Under the pieces are notes generated by a model. It did no database searches, was not told the origin of the DNA, and saw nothing but the letters and a program-made list of their open reading frames with translations. Shown in pieces: positions 54,857 through 63,932 of a stretch of DNA of 64,000 nt. The stretch spans positions 434,001 to 498,000 of the forward strand of contig JAUILN010000005.1 in NCBI GenBank assembly GCA_030432695.1, in the 5' to 3' direction. Source of the stretch: a bacterium. Lineage in GTDB: Bacteria > Planctomycetota > UBA1135 > UBA2386. Both the position numbers and the translations under genes were made by a program. Numbering within the stretch: position 1 is the stretch's first letter; each line of letters opens with the position of its first letter.

Positions 54857-57163
54857 ATGCATCATCCATCCCGCGCGCTTTCCTTCCGCCGGATCTCCGC
54901 CGCCGCAGCCCCACTCCTCGTCACCGCGGTGTGCACCGCACAGCATCTACCGCAGGCACAGCCGACCGACGACGTCCCGACCCGGAACGCCTCGGCCTGG
55001 ACCTCCTCGAGGCCCGCGGGCGATCCGATCTCCGTGGATCGAGAGTCGTTCGGTCTGCAGTCTCTCGGCGCGGAACTCCACGCCGAGGGCGCGACGTACC
55101 ACGCCGTGTTCGGCCCAGGCGGCCCGCGGTTCACTCCCGCGTTGGGTCGCGCGGCCCCGACCGATCGCCCGGTCCGCTTCGGCCTCGAGTCGATCCGCCG
55201 CGGCGAGCACCTCGTCCATGACGCGCTCGACCACCCGACACCGAACGCCCGGTTCGTCGCCGGTCCCGACGCCGCCATCTACCCCCGCGGCGACGTTCTC
55301 GAGCGCTACGAGGCCCGGCGCGACGGCATCGAGCAGAGCTTCCTGTTCCCCACCGAACCCGCCGGCCAGGGCGACCTCGTGGTCCGCTTCCGCATCGACA
55401 CCTCGCTCGGCGTGCCCGAGTCGAGCGCGTCCCCGACGCTCTCGTTCGACGAGCCAGGAATCGGCGGCGTCACCATCGGCGAGGTCACCGGCATCGCCGC
55501 AGACGGTGCCCGTGCACCGGGCTGGATGAACTCCGGCGAGGGCTGGCTGGAGCTGGTGCTCCCCGACGCGTTCGTCTCCCGAGCCGCCTACCCGATGGTC
55601 CTCGATCCGCTGATCTTCACTTGGCAGAACGCCGGCGCCAGCACCAACGACGACCGCCGTCCCGACGTCGCCTACGACGCATCCACCGACCGCTACCTGA
55701 TCACCTGGACACGCATCTTCTCGAGCACCAACGTGGTCGTCCGAGGCAAGGTGATGGACGGCGCGACCCACGCGCTGATCGGTCCGCCCTGGGTGGCGAT
55801 CACCGACCAGGGAGGCCCGCTCGAGAGCAGCCCCGCGGTCGCGAACATCAACTTCACCAACGGCTGCGTGGTGGTCTGGGAGCAGCAGGACACCCCGGGG
55901 AGCAGCGACTGGAACATCATGGGCCGCCACGTCGAGATGAACACGTACACCCTCGGCCCGATCACCACGATCGCCGCCACCTCGGCCGACGAGCGGAACC
56001 CCGACGTGGGTGGCGAGGCGACGCTGTCGAACAACGACGTCTCGGTGGTCTACGAGCAGGTCGGTGGCGGCATCCACTACGTGCAGGTCGACTACAGCTG
56101 GACGAGCTACGTCGGCATCCCGGGCGCGCGTCTGGCGATCACCACCGACGCGAACGCCAGGGACGCGGCCATCTCCAAGAGCGGCGGCATCCGCCGCAAG
56201 TACTTCGTCACCTGGGATGCCAACGGCCCCTACATCGGCGGATGCTTCATCAACTACGACAGCACCCGCTGGACCGGCAACGGCTATGTCGCCGGCACCG
56301 ACCCCCGGCGCCCCGACGTCGACGGCGACGGCGAGCAGTTCATGCTGGTCTACGACGACCTGGAGGCCGGTTCGTCGTCCTCACGTGATGTCTGGTGCAT
56401 CGTGGCGCTCGCGAGCTCGCAACGGACCGGCCCCTGGGCGTACCGCGGCGGCAGCAAGCGCAACGTCACCAACCAGGCCAACGACGACGAGTTCGCGCCC
56501 GCGGCCGGCTACCCCGGCGATCTGGCGGTGGCGGCCTGGGGCGATCAGCGCGGCGGATCGCAGTACACGATGGTCGGCAACAACCTGGCGATGACCGGCG
56601 CGCTCTGCGGCCTGCCGTTCGAGACCGGCAACCTGACCGGCTGGGCCAACACCTCCCCGAGCTTCGCCGCCAAACGGTCCGGCGGCGTCGACGACCACGA
56701 CGGGGCGTTGGTCTGGGACGCCGCAGACCTGGCTTCGGGTTCCCACGACGTCCTGGTCCAACCCTATCAGGCATGGAACGGCGGATCGGTGCGCGTGGTC
56801 GCACCGGGCTGCGGACCGGGCGGCAACCTGACCACCAGCGGGCCCCTGGCCTTCGGCAACCCGGACTTCGGGATCCACCTCCGCGGCGCACAGCCGCAGG
56901 TCACCCTCGGTGCGCTCAACCTCGACCTCGGACCGAACTGGTTCGACTGCTCGGGCTGCCAGCTCGCCGCTCCGACCGTCTCGTTCACCCTGCCCATCAC
57001 GGGCGGCGCGGCCGACGTGACGATCCCGGTGGCCTGCGACCCGCGCACCATCGGCTTCACGATGGACGCGCAGGTCGTCACGGTGATCAACAGCGGCGGT
57101 TCCTGCCCGCTGGTCCGCACGGTTGCGTGGACCGAGATCGTGCGGATGACGGTCGGCTCGTGA
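54857..57163 (+). CDS. Giant secreted beta-propeller protein
   Basis: 768 residues from the ATG at 54857 with a signal peptide (cleaved near CTAQ). Residues 40-240 form a beta-rich N-terminal domain. Residues about 255-575 contain six similar units about 50-58 residues apart, each ending in an aromatic strand: RRPDVAYDASTDRYLITWT, ESSPAVANINFTNGCVVVWE, ERNPDVGGEATLSNNDVSVVYE, ARDAAISKSGGIRRKYFVTWD, RRPDVDGDGEQFMLVYDD, and EFAPAAGYPGDLAVAAWGD, i.e. a probable six-bladed propeller. The last 110 residues are a Cys/Gly-rich domain (GCGPGGNLTTSG, FDCSGCQL, ACDPRTIGFTMDAQ). It directly precedes the ECF sigma gene. Confidence 0.8.
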   Translation: MHHPSRALSFRRISAAAAPLLVTAVCTAQHLPQAQPTDDVPTRNASAWTSSRPAGDPISVDRESFGLQSLGAELHAEGATYHAVFGPGGPRFTPALGRAAPTDRPVRFGLESIRRGEHLVHDALDHPTPNARFVAGPDAAIYPRGDVLERYEARRDGIEQSFLFPTEPAGQGDLVVRFRIDTSLGVPESSASPTLSFDEPGIGGVTIGEVTGIAADGARAPGWMNSGEGWLELVLPDAFVSRAAYPMVLDPLIFTWQNAGASTNDDRRPDVAYDASTDRYLITWTRIFSSTNVVVRGKVMDGATHALIGPPWVAITDQGGPLESSPAVANINFTNGCVVVWEQQDTPGSSDWNIMGRHVEMNTYTLGPITTIAATSADERNPDVGGEATLSNNDVSVVYEQVGGGIHYVQVDYSWTSYVGIPGARLAITTDANARDAAISKSGGIRRKYFVTWDANGPYIGGCFINYDSTRWTGNGYVAGTDPRRPDVDGDGEQFMLVYDDLEAGSSSSRDVWCIVALASSQRTGPWAYRGGSKRNVTNQANDDEFAPAAGYPGDLAVAAWGDQRGGSQYTMVGNNLAMTGALCGLPFETGNLTGWANTSPSFAAKRSGGVDDHDGALVWDAADLASGSHDVLVQPYQAWNGGSVRVVAPGCGPGGNLTTSGPLAFGNPDFGIHLRGAQPQVTLGALNLDLGPNWFDCSGCQLAAPTVSFTLPITGGAADVTIPVACDPRTIGFTMDAQVVTVINSGGSCPLVRTVAWTEIVRMTVGS

Positions 57164-57183
57164 TCCGCGCCCGCGGCTCGTGA

Positions 57184-57193
57184 TAGGGTGATC
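57184..57193 (+). promoter_or_regulatory. Candidate -10 region before the ECF sigma gene
   Basis: TGATAGGGTG, with an extended-type TGnTAGGGT, lies about 55 bases before the sigma-factor ATG in the otherwise GC-rich gap. Confidence 0.3.
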
Positions 57194-57246
57194 CCGGGTG
57201 AGCTGTCCGGTGGACGAAGGGAAGCTCGACCAGGGATGCAGGAATC

Positions 57247-57789
57247 ATGAACGAGCCGCCCCATGCTGCACGCCCGTTCCCGGACACCTCGGGAGACGGG
57301 AACCCGTTGCTCGAACAGGTGTACGACCAACTCCGCAAGCGCGCCGCGCGCATGTTCCCCCACCGCCGCGAGGAGACCACGCTGCAACCCACGGCGCTGG
57401 TCCACGAGGCCTGGGCCCGGTTGGCGGATACCGACGGGTGGACCGATCGCGAGCACTTCGTCGCTGTCGCGACCAAGGTCATGCGCCAGGTCCTCGTCGA
57501 CCACGCCCGGGCCCGGAACGCCCTGCGACGCGGCGGCGGCCTGGGGCGGGTGACCCTGTCCGCCCTGGACGAAGCGCAGAGCGTCGGCGCCCTCTGTCCA
57601 CTGGAACTCGACGAGGCCCTTCACGACCTGGGCAGGATCAGCGAGCGCTACGTGCGCGTGGTGGAACTGCGCTACTTCGGTGGCCTGGCGGTCGAGGAGA
57701 TCGCGGCCCTCCTGGAGGTGACGCCGCGCACGGTGAACAACGACTGGCGCGCGGCCCGGGCCTGGCTCAGGGATCGATTGGAGACGTGA
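57247..57789 (+). CDS. ECF sigma factor (planctomycete ECF-kinase type)
   Basis: 180 residues. Region 2 (LLEQVYDQLRKRAARMFPHRREETTLQPTALVHEAWARL) and region 4 (ERYVRVVELRYFGGLAVEEIAALLEVTPRTVNNDWRAARAWL) match the subfamily of ECF factors found beside Ser/Thr kinases in planctomycetes. The helix-turn-helix is EIAALLEVTPRTVNNDW. No anti-sigma gene is adjacent; activity is probably controlled through the neighbouring kinase. The gene overlaps the kinase start by four bases (GTGA). Confidence 0.94.
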   Translation: MNEPPHAARPFPDTSGDGNPLLEQVYDQLRKRAARMFPHRREETTLQPTALVHEAWARLADTDGWTDREHFVAVATKVMRQVLVDHARARNALRRGGGLGRVTLSALDEAQSVGALCPLELDEALHDLGRISERYVRVVELRYFGGLAVEEIAALLEVTPRTVNNDWRAARAWLRDRLET

Positions 57790-60700
57790 GTCGGAGTTCC
57801 GACACCGGGCGCACGGCGGAGGCCCTCCGCCTGTTCGTGACGCTGGTCGACCTGGACCCGGACGAGCGGGATCGTCGCCTCGTCGCACTGGGAGCTCGAG
57901 ACCGGGCACTCCACGACGAGGTCCGGCGCCTGCTCCTCCGCGATGCCGAGACCGGCGACGCGCTCGACGATCGCCATGTAGGTCGCCACGTCGGCCGCGG
58001 CCTCGGCCGCCCCGCTCATCCGTTGCTGCCCGAACGCGTGGGGCGCTACCGGATCACCGGAGTACTCGGTCAGGGCGGGATGGGCGTCGTCTACCGCGCC
58101 GAGCAGCCCGACCCGCGCCGGACGGTCGCCGTCAAGGTGATGCGCAGTGCGTTGGCGAGCGAGGAACTCTTGGCGCGCTTCCGCCGCGAGGCCGAGTCGC
58201 TCGGTCGTCTCGATCATCCGGGCATCGCCCGGGTCATCGAGGCGGGGTCCTGGTCGACCGAGACCGGCGAACTGCCGTTCCTCGCCATGGAGTTGGTCGA
58301 CGGCCTGCCGATCGTCCAGTACGCGGAACGGCACGGCTGCACGGTCGCCGAGCGTCTGCGACTCCTCGCCAGGGTCTGCGACGCGCTGGAACACGCCCAC
58401 CAGCGCGGCGTCGTCCATCGCGATCTCAAACCGGACAACGTCCTGGTCGACGCCGCCGGCCGACCGCGCGTCCTCGACTTCGGCGTCGCACGCCTGCTCG
58501 ACGACGACGCCGACCAGTCCCTGCTGACCCGTACCGGCCAGGCGCTCGGCACCCTCGACTACATGAGCCCGGAGCAGTTCGCGGGCTCGGCGTCGACGTC
58601 GGTCGGCGCAGCATGCGACGTCTGGGCGCTCGGTGTGATCGGCTACGAGCTGCTCGCGGGTCGCCGTCCACACGATCTCGACGAACACGGTCTCGCCGAG
58701 GCGGCGCGGATCGTCACGACGGTGGACGCACCGCCGCTGCGCCTGTGGTCCCCGTCGCTCCGCGGCGACCCCGAAACCATCCTCGCCAAGGCCCTCGCGA
58801 TCGAACCCCCGCGGCGCTACCCGACCGCTGGCGCGTTCGCCGAGGACATCCGCCGCCACCTCCGCGACCAGCCGGTCGCTGCACGGCGCCCCAGCACGGT
58901 CTACCTGGTCGGGAAGTTCGTGCGCCGCCACCGCGCCCTGGTGTTCGGCACTCTCGCCACCGTGGTGGCCCTGGCGATCGGGCTGGTCTCGACCACGCTG
59001 TTCGCGCTCCGTGAGCACGACCAACGCCGCGCGGCGGACGAGGCCCGCGAACGACTCCGCGAGAACCTGTACCGCGCCGAGATGCGCCTCGCCGGCGACG
59101 CCCTGCAGTCGCCGATGGGCGCGATCCTGTCCCGGAGCTGGTCCCGGCGATGGCATCCCGACGGCGTGGATCGGCCCGACCTGCGTGGCTGGGAGTGGTT
59201 CCTGCTGACGTCGGTGACCGCGCGGGACCTGTGGAGCCTCGACGGGACCGCGAACCAGTTGGTCTGGTGGGATCCGGTTCGCCTGTTCGCGGCGGACGGT
59301 CCTGCGCCGCCGCTCGGAATCCTCCGCGACGACGGCTCGGACATGGAGCAATGGGCCGCGCGACGATTCCAGGGCCCGGCGCCGAGTCCCGACGGCCGCC
59401 GGATCGTCGCGTCCTACCTGGCCCCCCACCCTGGGCTGTTCGATCCTCGCAGCGGCGATCTCATCGCAGCGCTGGACCTCGGCGGATCACGCACCGCGGG
59501 GTCGATCCTGCGGATCGAATGGAGCCGGGACGGCGGCGCGTTCGCGACCCGTCTGTTCCCGGACTCGCAGGCGCTGGCGCTGGTCCGGGTCTTCGATGCC
59601 GAGGATGGCCACCTGCTCGGCGAAGCGCCGGGTCACGACGACGAGCCGAGCGTCGCCATGTCGTTCTCGGCGGACGGGTCACGCTTCGCGGCCAACGCGC
59701 CGCAACGCGCCGACGCCGCGGTCTACGACGTCGGCGACTGGTCGCGCGTGCAGCAGCTCGCCGGCCCCGGGTCCGCACTCACCTGGCTGGCTTTCCATCC
59801 GCTCCGAAGATCCCTCCTCGCCGCCGGTCACGCCAACGGCACCGTGGTGTTGCACGAGCTGGAGCGCGACGAGCCACCGCGCGCGTCGCACCACCATGCC
59901 CTGCGGGTCACCGGCCTCGCCTGGAGCCACGACGGGACGATGCTCGTCTCGACGAGTCTCGACCACTCCGTGGTCCTGTGGCGGATCGACACCGATCTGC
60001 TGACCCGGCTCGGCAGCCACGACCGTGAGAGCGTCGTCGCGACGTTCTCCCCGGACGACACGCGGGTCGCCACGGCCGGCAAGGACGATCGGGTACGGAT
60101 CTGGTCCACGGAGCGGCCCGGAGCCCTGACCACGCTGGTCCGTGAGGGTGCGGATCTGGTGACGCCACCCAGGTGGTCGGCCGACGACTGCCGACTCGCC
60201 GTGTCGTTCCGTGCCGGGACGTCGAAGATCCTCGACGTCGCGAGCGGAGCTGTCCGACGAGTCGTGCCCGGCAACAGCCTGCGGATCTCCGCGGACGAGC
60301 AGCTCGAGGTCTTCGCCCGCGACCGGAACGTCCTGCAGGTCCATCGCGCGGACGACGCCGACGCTCTCTTGGGGTCCTTCACTCTGGCCTCCCAGTGGCG
60401 CAGGACCGCGCTCGCCTTCCATCCCCGGGACCAGCTCCTCGCCTTCGCGTCGGCCGTCGATCGACCGCCCCGGGTGTGGCTCTGGGACCTCGCGTCAGCC
60501 GCGCCACCCGAAGTGCTGTGCACCGAGTCGACCATGAACCTGCACTGGCATCCGGACGGCGTCCGGCTCGCGGTCCGCACGTGGAGCGATCGCCTGGCGA
60601 TCTGGGACGTGGCGCAGCAGGTGCGGCTCGCCGACCGGAAGCTCGCCGACCGCGCGGTGAGCTTCGCGTGGTCACCCGACGGCGCGCGCTACGCCCTCGG

Positions 60701-61010
60701 TCTTCGCGACGCCCGGATCCTGATCCACGACACCGAGGACGGCGCCGTCGTCGCGGAACTCGAGGGCCATGCCGGTGGCGTCCTCAGCCTCGCGTGGCAC
60801 CCCGACGGCGCTCGCCTGGCCTCGGGTTCCGACGACCAGACCGTCCGGCTCTGGGACCCTCGGGCCCGGGTCGAAGTGCTGTCGCTCGACCACCCCGAGC
60901 GGGTGTTCCAACTCGCCTGGAGCCACCACGGCCACGCGCTCGCAACCGTCGACGCGCGCGGCGCGGTGCGCATATTCGATGCGGGCCAGGCTCGCGCTAC
61001 CGGCCGATGA
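57786..61010 (+). CDS. Transmembrane Ser/Thr kinase with C-terminal WD40 propeller
   Basis: 1074 residues from the GTG at 57786. Kinase domain (about 87-350): LGQGGMGVVYRA, VAVKVMR, VVHRDLKPDNVLVD, VLDFGVARLL, GTLDYMSPEQF. A membrane segment (LVFGTLATVVALAIGLVSTTLFAL) is at about 385-408, followed by coiled coil and the remainder as WD40-type repeats: HANGTVVLHELERDE, LAWSHDGTMLVSTSLDHSVVLWR, FSPDDTRVATAGKDDRVRIWST, LSLAWHPDGARLASGSDDQTVRLWDP, LAWSHHGHALATVDARGAVRIFD. The propeller may sense an extracytoplasmic signal. It is coupled to the ECF gene and is its likely regulator. Confidence 0.94.
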   Translation: MSRSSDTGRTAEALRLFVTLVDLDPDERDRRLVALGARDRALHDEVRRLLLRDAETGDALDDRHVGRHVGRGLGRPAHPLLPERVGRYRITGVLGQGGMGVVYRAEQPDPRRTVAVKVMRSALASEELLARFRREAESLGRLDHPGIARVIEAGSWSTETGELPFLAMELVDGLPIVQYAERHGCTVAERLRLLARVCDALEHAHQRGVVHRDLKPDNVLVDAAGRPRVLDFGVARLLDDDADQSLLTRTGQALGTLDYMSPEQFAGSASTSVGAACDVWALGVIGYELLAGRRPHDLDEHGLAEAARIVTTVDAPPLRLWSPSLRGDPETILAKALAIEPPRRYPTAGAFAEDIRRHLRDQPVAARRPSTVYLVGKFVRRHRALVFGTLATVVALAIGLVSTTLFALREHDQRRAADEARERLRENLYRAEMRLAGDALQSPMGAILSRSWSRRWHPDGVDRPDLRGWEWFLLTSVTARDLWSLDGTANQLVWWDPVRLFAADGPAPPLGILRDDGSDMEQWAARRFQGPAPSPDGRRIVASYLAPHPGLFDPRSGDLIAALDLGGSRTAGSILRIEWSRDGGAFATRLFPDSQALALVRVFDAEDGHLLGEAPGHDDEPSVAMSFSADGSRFAANAPQRADAAVYDVGDWSRVQQLAGPGSALTWLAFHPLRRSLLAAGHANGTVVLHELERDEPPRASHHHALRVTGLAWSHDGTMLVSTSLDHSVVLWRIDTDLLTRLGSHDRESVVATFSPDDTRVATAGKDDRVRIWSTERPGALTTLVREGADLVTPPRWSADDCRLAVSFRAGTSKILDVASGAVRRVVPGNSLRISADEQLEVFARDRNVLQVHRADDADALLGSFTLASQWRRTALAFHPRDQLLAFASAVDRPPRVWLWDLASAAPPEVLCTESTMNLHWHPDGVRLAVRTWSDRLAIWDVAQQVRLADRKLADRAVSFAWSPDGARYALGLRDARILIHDTEDGAVVAELEGHAGGVLSLAWHPDGARLASGSDDQTVRLWDPRARVEVLSLDHPERVFQLAWSHHGHALATVDARGAVRIFDAGQARATGR

Positions 61011-61149
61011 ACCTACCGGGACTCGTCGCAAGGTGCCCGAGTCACGGGAGACCTTTCCGCCCAGCACGCGCCCTCGGATCGTCGAGGACGGCTCGTCGGG
61101 TGTCGATCCCGTCCGCCCAGCCGTCTCGTCGACTGCGGATGGTCGAAGC

Positions 61150-61518
61150 TCAGTCCCCCAACAGATCCCGCGTCCGCTCCAGGATCCGCGTCGGCGAGAA
61201 CGGCTTGGTGATGTACTCGTCGGCCACGCTCTCGCCGCGTTCGCGATCGGAGTCCTGGCCCTTCGCGGTCAGCAGCACGATGCGCATCGACCGGTATGCC
61301 TCGTTCTGACGGATCCGCTCGGCGACCTCGAAGCCGGTCAGCTTCGGCATCATCACGTCGAGGAACACCAGGTCGGGCTTCTCGCGTTCGATCACCTCGA
61401 GCGCCTCCTCGCCGTCGCGGGCCTCCAGCACCTCGTAGCTGTTCTTGCGCAGCACGAACGTCAACGAGCGCGAGATGAACGGCTCGTCGTCGACCACCAA
61501 TACTTTCTTGCCCGTCAT
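61150..61518 (-). CDS. Stand-alone receiver (CheY-like response regulator)
   Basis: 122 residues, receiver domain only: VLVVDDEPFISRSL with the acidic pocket, the phosphoacceptor Asp54 in LVFLDVMMPKLTG, Thr in IVLLTAKG, and Lys105 in YITKPFSP. No output domain. Its ATG overlaps the PP2C stop by four bases. As part of the operon below it probably tunes the phosphatase or the kinase module, or relays to another protein. A histidine kinase in the same operon is absent. Confidence 0.93.
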   Translation of the reverse strand: MTGKKVLVVDDEPFISRSLTFVLRKNSYEVLEARDGEEALEVIEREKPDLVFLDVMMPKLTGFEVAERIRQNEAYRSMRIVLLTAKGQDSDRERGESVADEYITKPFSPTRILERTRDLLGD

Positions 61519-63158
61519 CGTTGCTGCAGCTCCATCTCGTCGTCGGCGGCGACGTTCCGCTTGAGGACCACCGCGGTCACGTCGTCGCCGTCGGAATTGC
61601 CATGGGTGAAGGCGCGGACCGCCTCGTAGACCGCGTCGAGGACCTCGCTGGCGCTGGCGCCACGGGCGGCTGAGCGCCTCAGGGTCGCCTCGAGCCGCTG
61701 CTCCTCGAACATCTCGCCGGCCTCGTTGGCGGCCTCGGTCACGCCGTCGGTGTAGATCAACACCACGTCCCCCGGGGCCAGTTCCACGGTGCACGGCGCG
61801 TACTCGATACCCGGCAGGAAGCCGAGGATCGGGTCGTCGCCGGCGACGTTCTCCACCGTGTCGGTGGCGGCGCGGTAGATCATCGTGGGATTGTGACCGG
61901 CGTTGACCAGCTCGAGCTGGCCGCGCTCGGGAGTGATCGCCGCGCCCGCCGCGGTGATGAACCGCTCGGTCCGCGACAGGTCGTCGAAGATCGCCTCCAA
62001 CAGCCCGGTGAAGATCCGCGCCGGCTCCTGATGCAGCGAGGCCAGCAGTCGCAGCGAGAACCGCGCGCCGACCATCACCATGCCGCTGGCGAGGTTGTGC
62101 CCCGACACGTCGGCCACCACCGCGAGCGTGCGGCCATCGGCCATCGGCAGGAAGTCGTAGTAGTCGCCGCCGACGTCGCCCGAGGTCTCGCAGCGACCGG
62201 CCACGTCGTAGCCCGGCACCTGCGGATCGCTCTGCGGCAGGATCTGGCGCTGGATCTCGTGCGCCAGCTGCAGCTCGCGCTGGTAGGCGGCGACCGCGCG
62301 GCTGCCGAGGTGGAAGCCCAACAGCCCCGCCACGTTGTCGGCCAGATCGCACTCCACCGAGCCGAAGCCACGGCCCACCCGGTAGTCACCGGCCATGCGG
62401 TCGATGCACACCAAGACGCCGAGAGTGCGGTCGACGCCCTCGGCCTGGAAGCGGACCGCAACGGCCAACGCCGCCTCGGCAGCATCCAGCGCCGCCATCG
62501 GGGACGCCCGCTCGGCAGACGTAGCGGGCAGGATCACCGCGGTCCCGCTCGGCGAGTCCAGAGCCGCCTCGACGGCCTGTCGATAGCCGGCTGCCGGAAG
62601 CCCGGTCTCGGGCAGGTCCACCACCAGGTGGTCGCAGACCGCGGTGTCGAAGCGGACCTCGGCACCGACCGCGAAGTGCTGCAGCTCCTGCTCGGTCCGC
62701 ACGAACACCACGCGGGCGAACCCGCCGGCGACCGCGAGCCGCAGTGCCGCCTGGGCCGCGGCGTCGGACTCCTGCAAGCACGAGCCGAAGCCCCGTAGCA
62801 GGTCGCCGTACATCGACACCGTCTCGAGCTGCGTGGCGCCGGTCTCGCTCATGCTGTCGAGATCCCCGGCCAACTGCGAGCAGCTGGTGAGGGCACGGGC
62901 CAGGGCCTGCGCCAGGGCCTCGGCGAGATCGCACTCGACCTCGCCCTGAACCACCAGCTCGCAGCCCCCGGACAGCGGCAGGCGCACCACCGAACCGGAC
63001 CCGACGCCGGATTCCCACATCTCACCGGCCCCCGGGCCCGGGGCCCGGCCGGTGCGCTCGAGGATCCGTCCTCCACCATCGACGACGTACAGACCGATCT
63101 CGCCCGGCCCCGAACCGAGGACGCCCAGCAACGAGCCGACGCCTACCATCGCGCTCAC
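61515..63158 (-). CDS. PP2C (SpoIIE-type) phosphatase with a GAF-like region
   Basis: 547 residues from the GTG at 63158 (GTGA overlap with the RsbW-like gene). The C-terminal 240 residues are a SpoIIE/PPM phosphatase: EIQRQILPQ, TSGDVGGDYYDFL, VVADVSGHNLASGMVM, FITAAGAAI, GHNPTMIYRA, YTDGVTEAANEAGEMF, and GDDVTAVVLK provide the metal-binding Asp residues. The N-terminal 300 residues hold a GAF-like sensory stretch (VLVCIDRMAGDYRVGRGF). It should dephosphorylate an anti-anti-sigma (RsbV-like) protein in a partner-switching pathway. Confidence 0.92.
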   Translation of the reverse strand: MSAMVGVGSLLGVLGSGPGEIGLYVVDGGGRILERTGRAPGPGAGEMWESGVGSGSVVRLPLSGGCELVVQGEVECDLAEALAQALARALTSCSQLAGDLDSMSETGATQLETVSMYGDLLRGFGSCLQESDAAAQAALRLAVAGGFARVVFVRTEQELQHFAVGAEVRFDTAVCDHLVVDLPETGLPAAGYRQAVEAALDSPSGTAVILPATSAERASPMAALDAAEAALAVAVRFQAEGVDRTLGVLVCIDRMAGDYRVGRGFGSVECDLADNVAGLLGFHLGSRAVAAYQRELQLAHEIQRQILPQSDPQVPGYDVAGRCETSGDVGGDYYDFLPMADGRTLAVVADVSGHNLASGMVMVGARFSLRLLASLHQEPARIFTGLLEAIFDDLSRTERFITAAGAAITPERGQLELVNAGHNPTMIYRAATDTVENVAGDDPILGFLPGIEYAPCTVELAPGDVVLIYTDGVTEAANEAGEMFEEQRLEATLRRSAARGASASEVLDAVYEAVRAFTHGNSDGDDVTAVVLKRNVAADDEMELQQR

Positions 63159-63631
63159 AGCCCCCCCTGCGGACGGGCGTCGCCGGAGGGTGGCGCGGTC
63201 GGCTCGGGCCGCCCCGCCGCCTTGCGCATCCGCAGGCAGTTCCAGCCGTCGCTGCGCTCGTACTCCATGGTGTCCATCGCGCAGCGGGCGATCAGGATGC
63301 CGTAGCCACCCGGTTCGGAGGGCATCTCGCCGGCGGTCGGCCGCTCGTCCTGGTGTGCGCAGGGGTCGAACTCCGCACCGCGGTCGGCGATCTCGACCTC
63401 GAACCCCGCCTCGTCGGCGACGAACCGCAGTCGGACGATGAGTTCCCCGTGCTCGTCCGCGCCGTGTCGCAGCACGTTGGTGAGCATCTCCTGGACCGCG
63501 AGCAGGACGTTGTAGCGGGTCTGCTCGGCGTTCTCGCGGAACGGCACCGACTCCAACAAGGCCTCGCCCGTCTGCCATGCCACCCGCAGGTGGTCCAGAT
63601 CGCCGCGTAGCGTCAGTTCGACTTCGGACAT
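63155..63631 (-). CDS. RsbW-like anti-sigma-factor kinase
   Basis: 158 residues of the GHKL fold (HATPase_c_2): N box RYNVLLAVQEMLTNVLRHG (Glu48, Asn52), IADRGAEFDP, and G box GGYGILIARCAMD. Such proteins bind and hold a sigma factor and phosphorylate its antagonist on Ser. First gene of an operon with the PP2C phosphatase and a stand-alone receiver. A partner RsbV-like STAS gene and the controlled sigma factor are not in the window. The C-terminal tail after residue 135 is Pro/Arg-rich. Confidence 0.9.
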   Translation of the reverse strand: MSEVELTLRGDLDHLRVAWQTGEALLESVPFRENAEQTRYNVLLAVQEMLTNVLRHGADEHGELIVRLRFVADEAGFEVEIADRGAEFDPCAHQDERPTAGEMPSEPGGYGILIARCAMDTMEYERSDGWNCLRMRKAAGRPEPTAPPSGDARPQGGL

Positions 63632-63932
63632 CGGGTGGGTCGCTCCTCGTCCCGGACAGCTGCTTCCGGGGCCGCGTCACGGATCGCCAGACCCGGATCC
63701 GCCGAGCGACCGGAGCAACTCGGCGACGGGCCTCGGCGCGCGCATCGTGACCTGGGCGCGCCGCTCGGCCGGACTCCACCACTCCGTGGGGAGATCGACA
63801 GAGGCCCTATCGACGACCCGACCCGCCGCGCTTGACCGCCACCGACCCCGGAGACGGGAGTTCCCCGGGCGGCCGACCGGATCGCCGCTGCCAGTGGACC
63901 GTGCCCCACCGGTCGAGTACGGTCCACCCGGT
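63632..63932. other. Gene-free stretch upstream of the RsbW-like gene
   Basis: About 300 bases with no reading frame I trust. One leftward frame ending at 63677 has reasonable third-position GC in its last 40 codons, but is Arg/Gly-rich upstream and has no recognisable family. No hairpin, repeat or clear promoter stands out. It should contain the operon's promoter. Confidence 0.5.
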
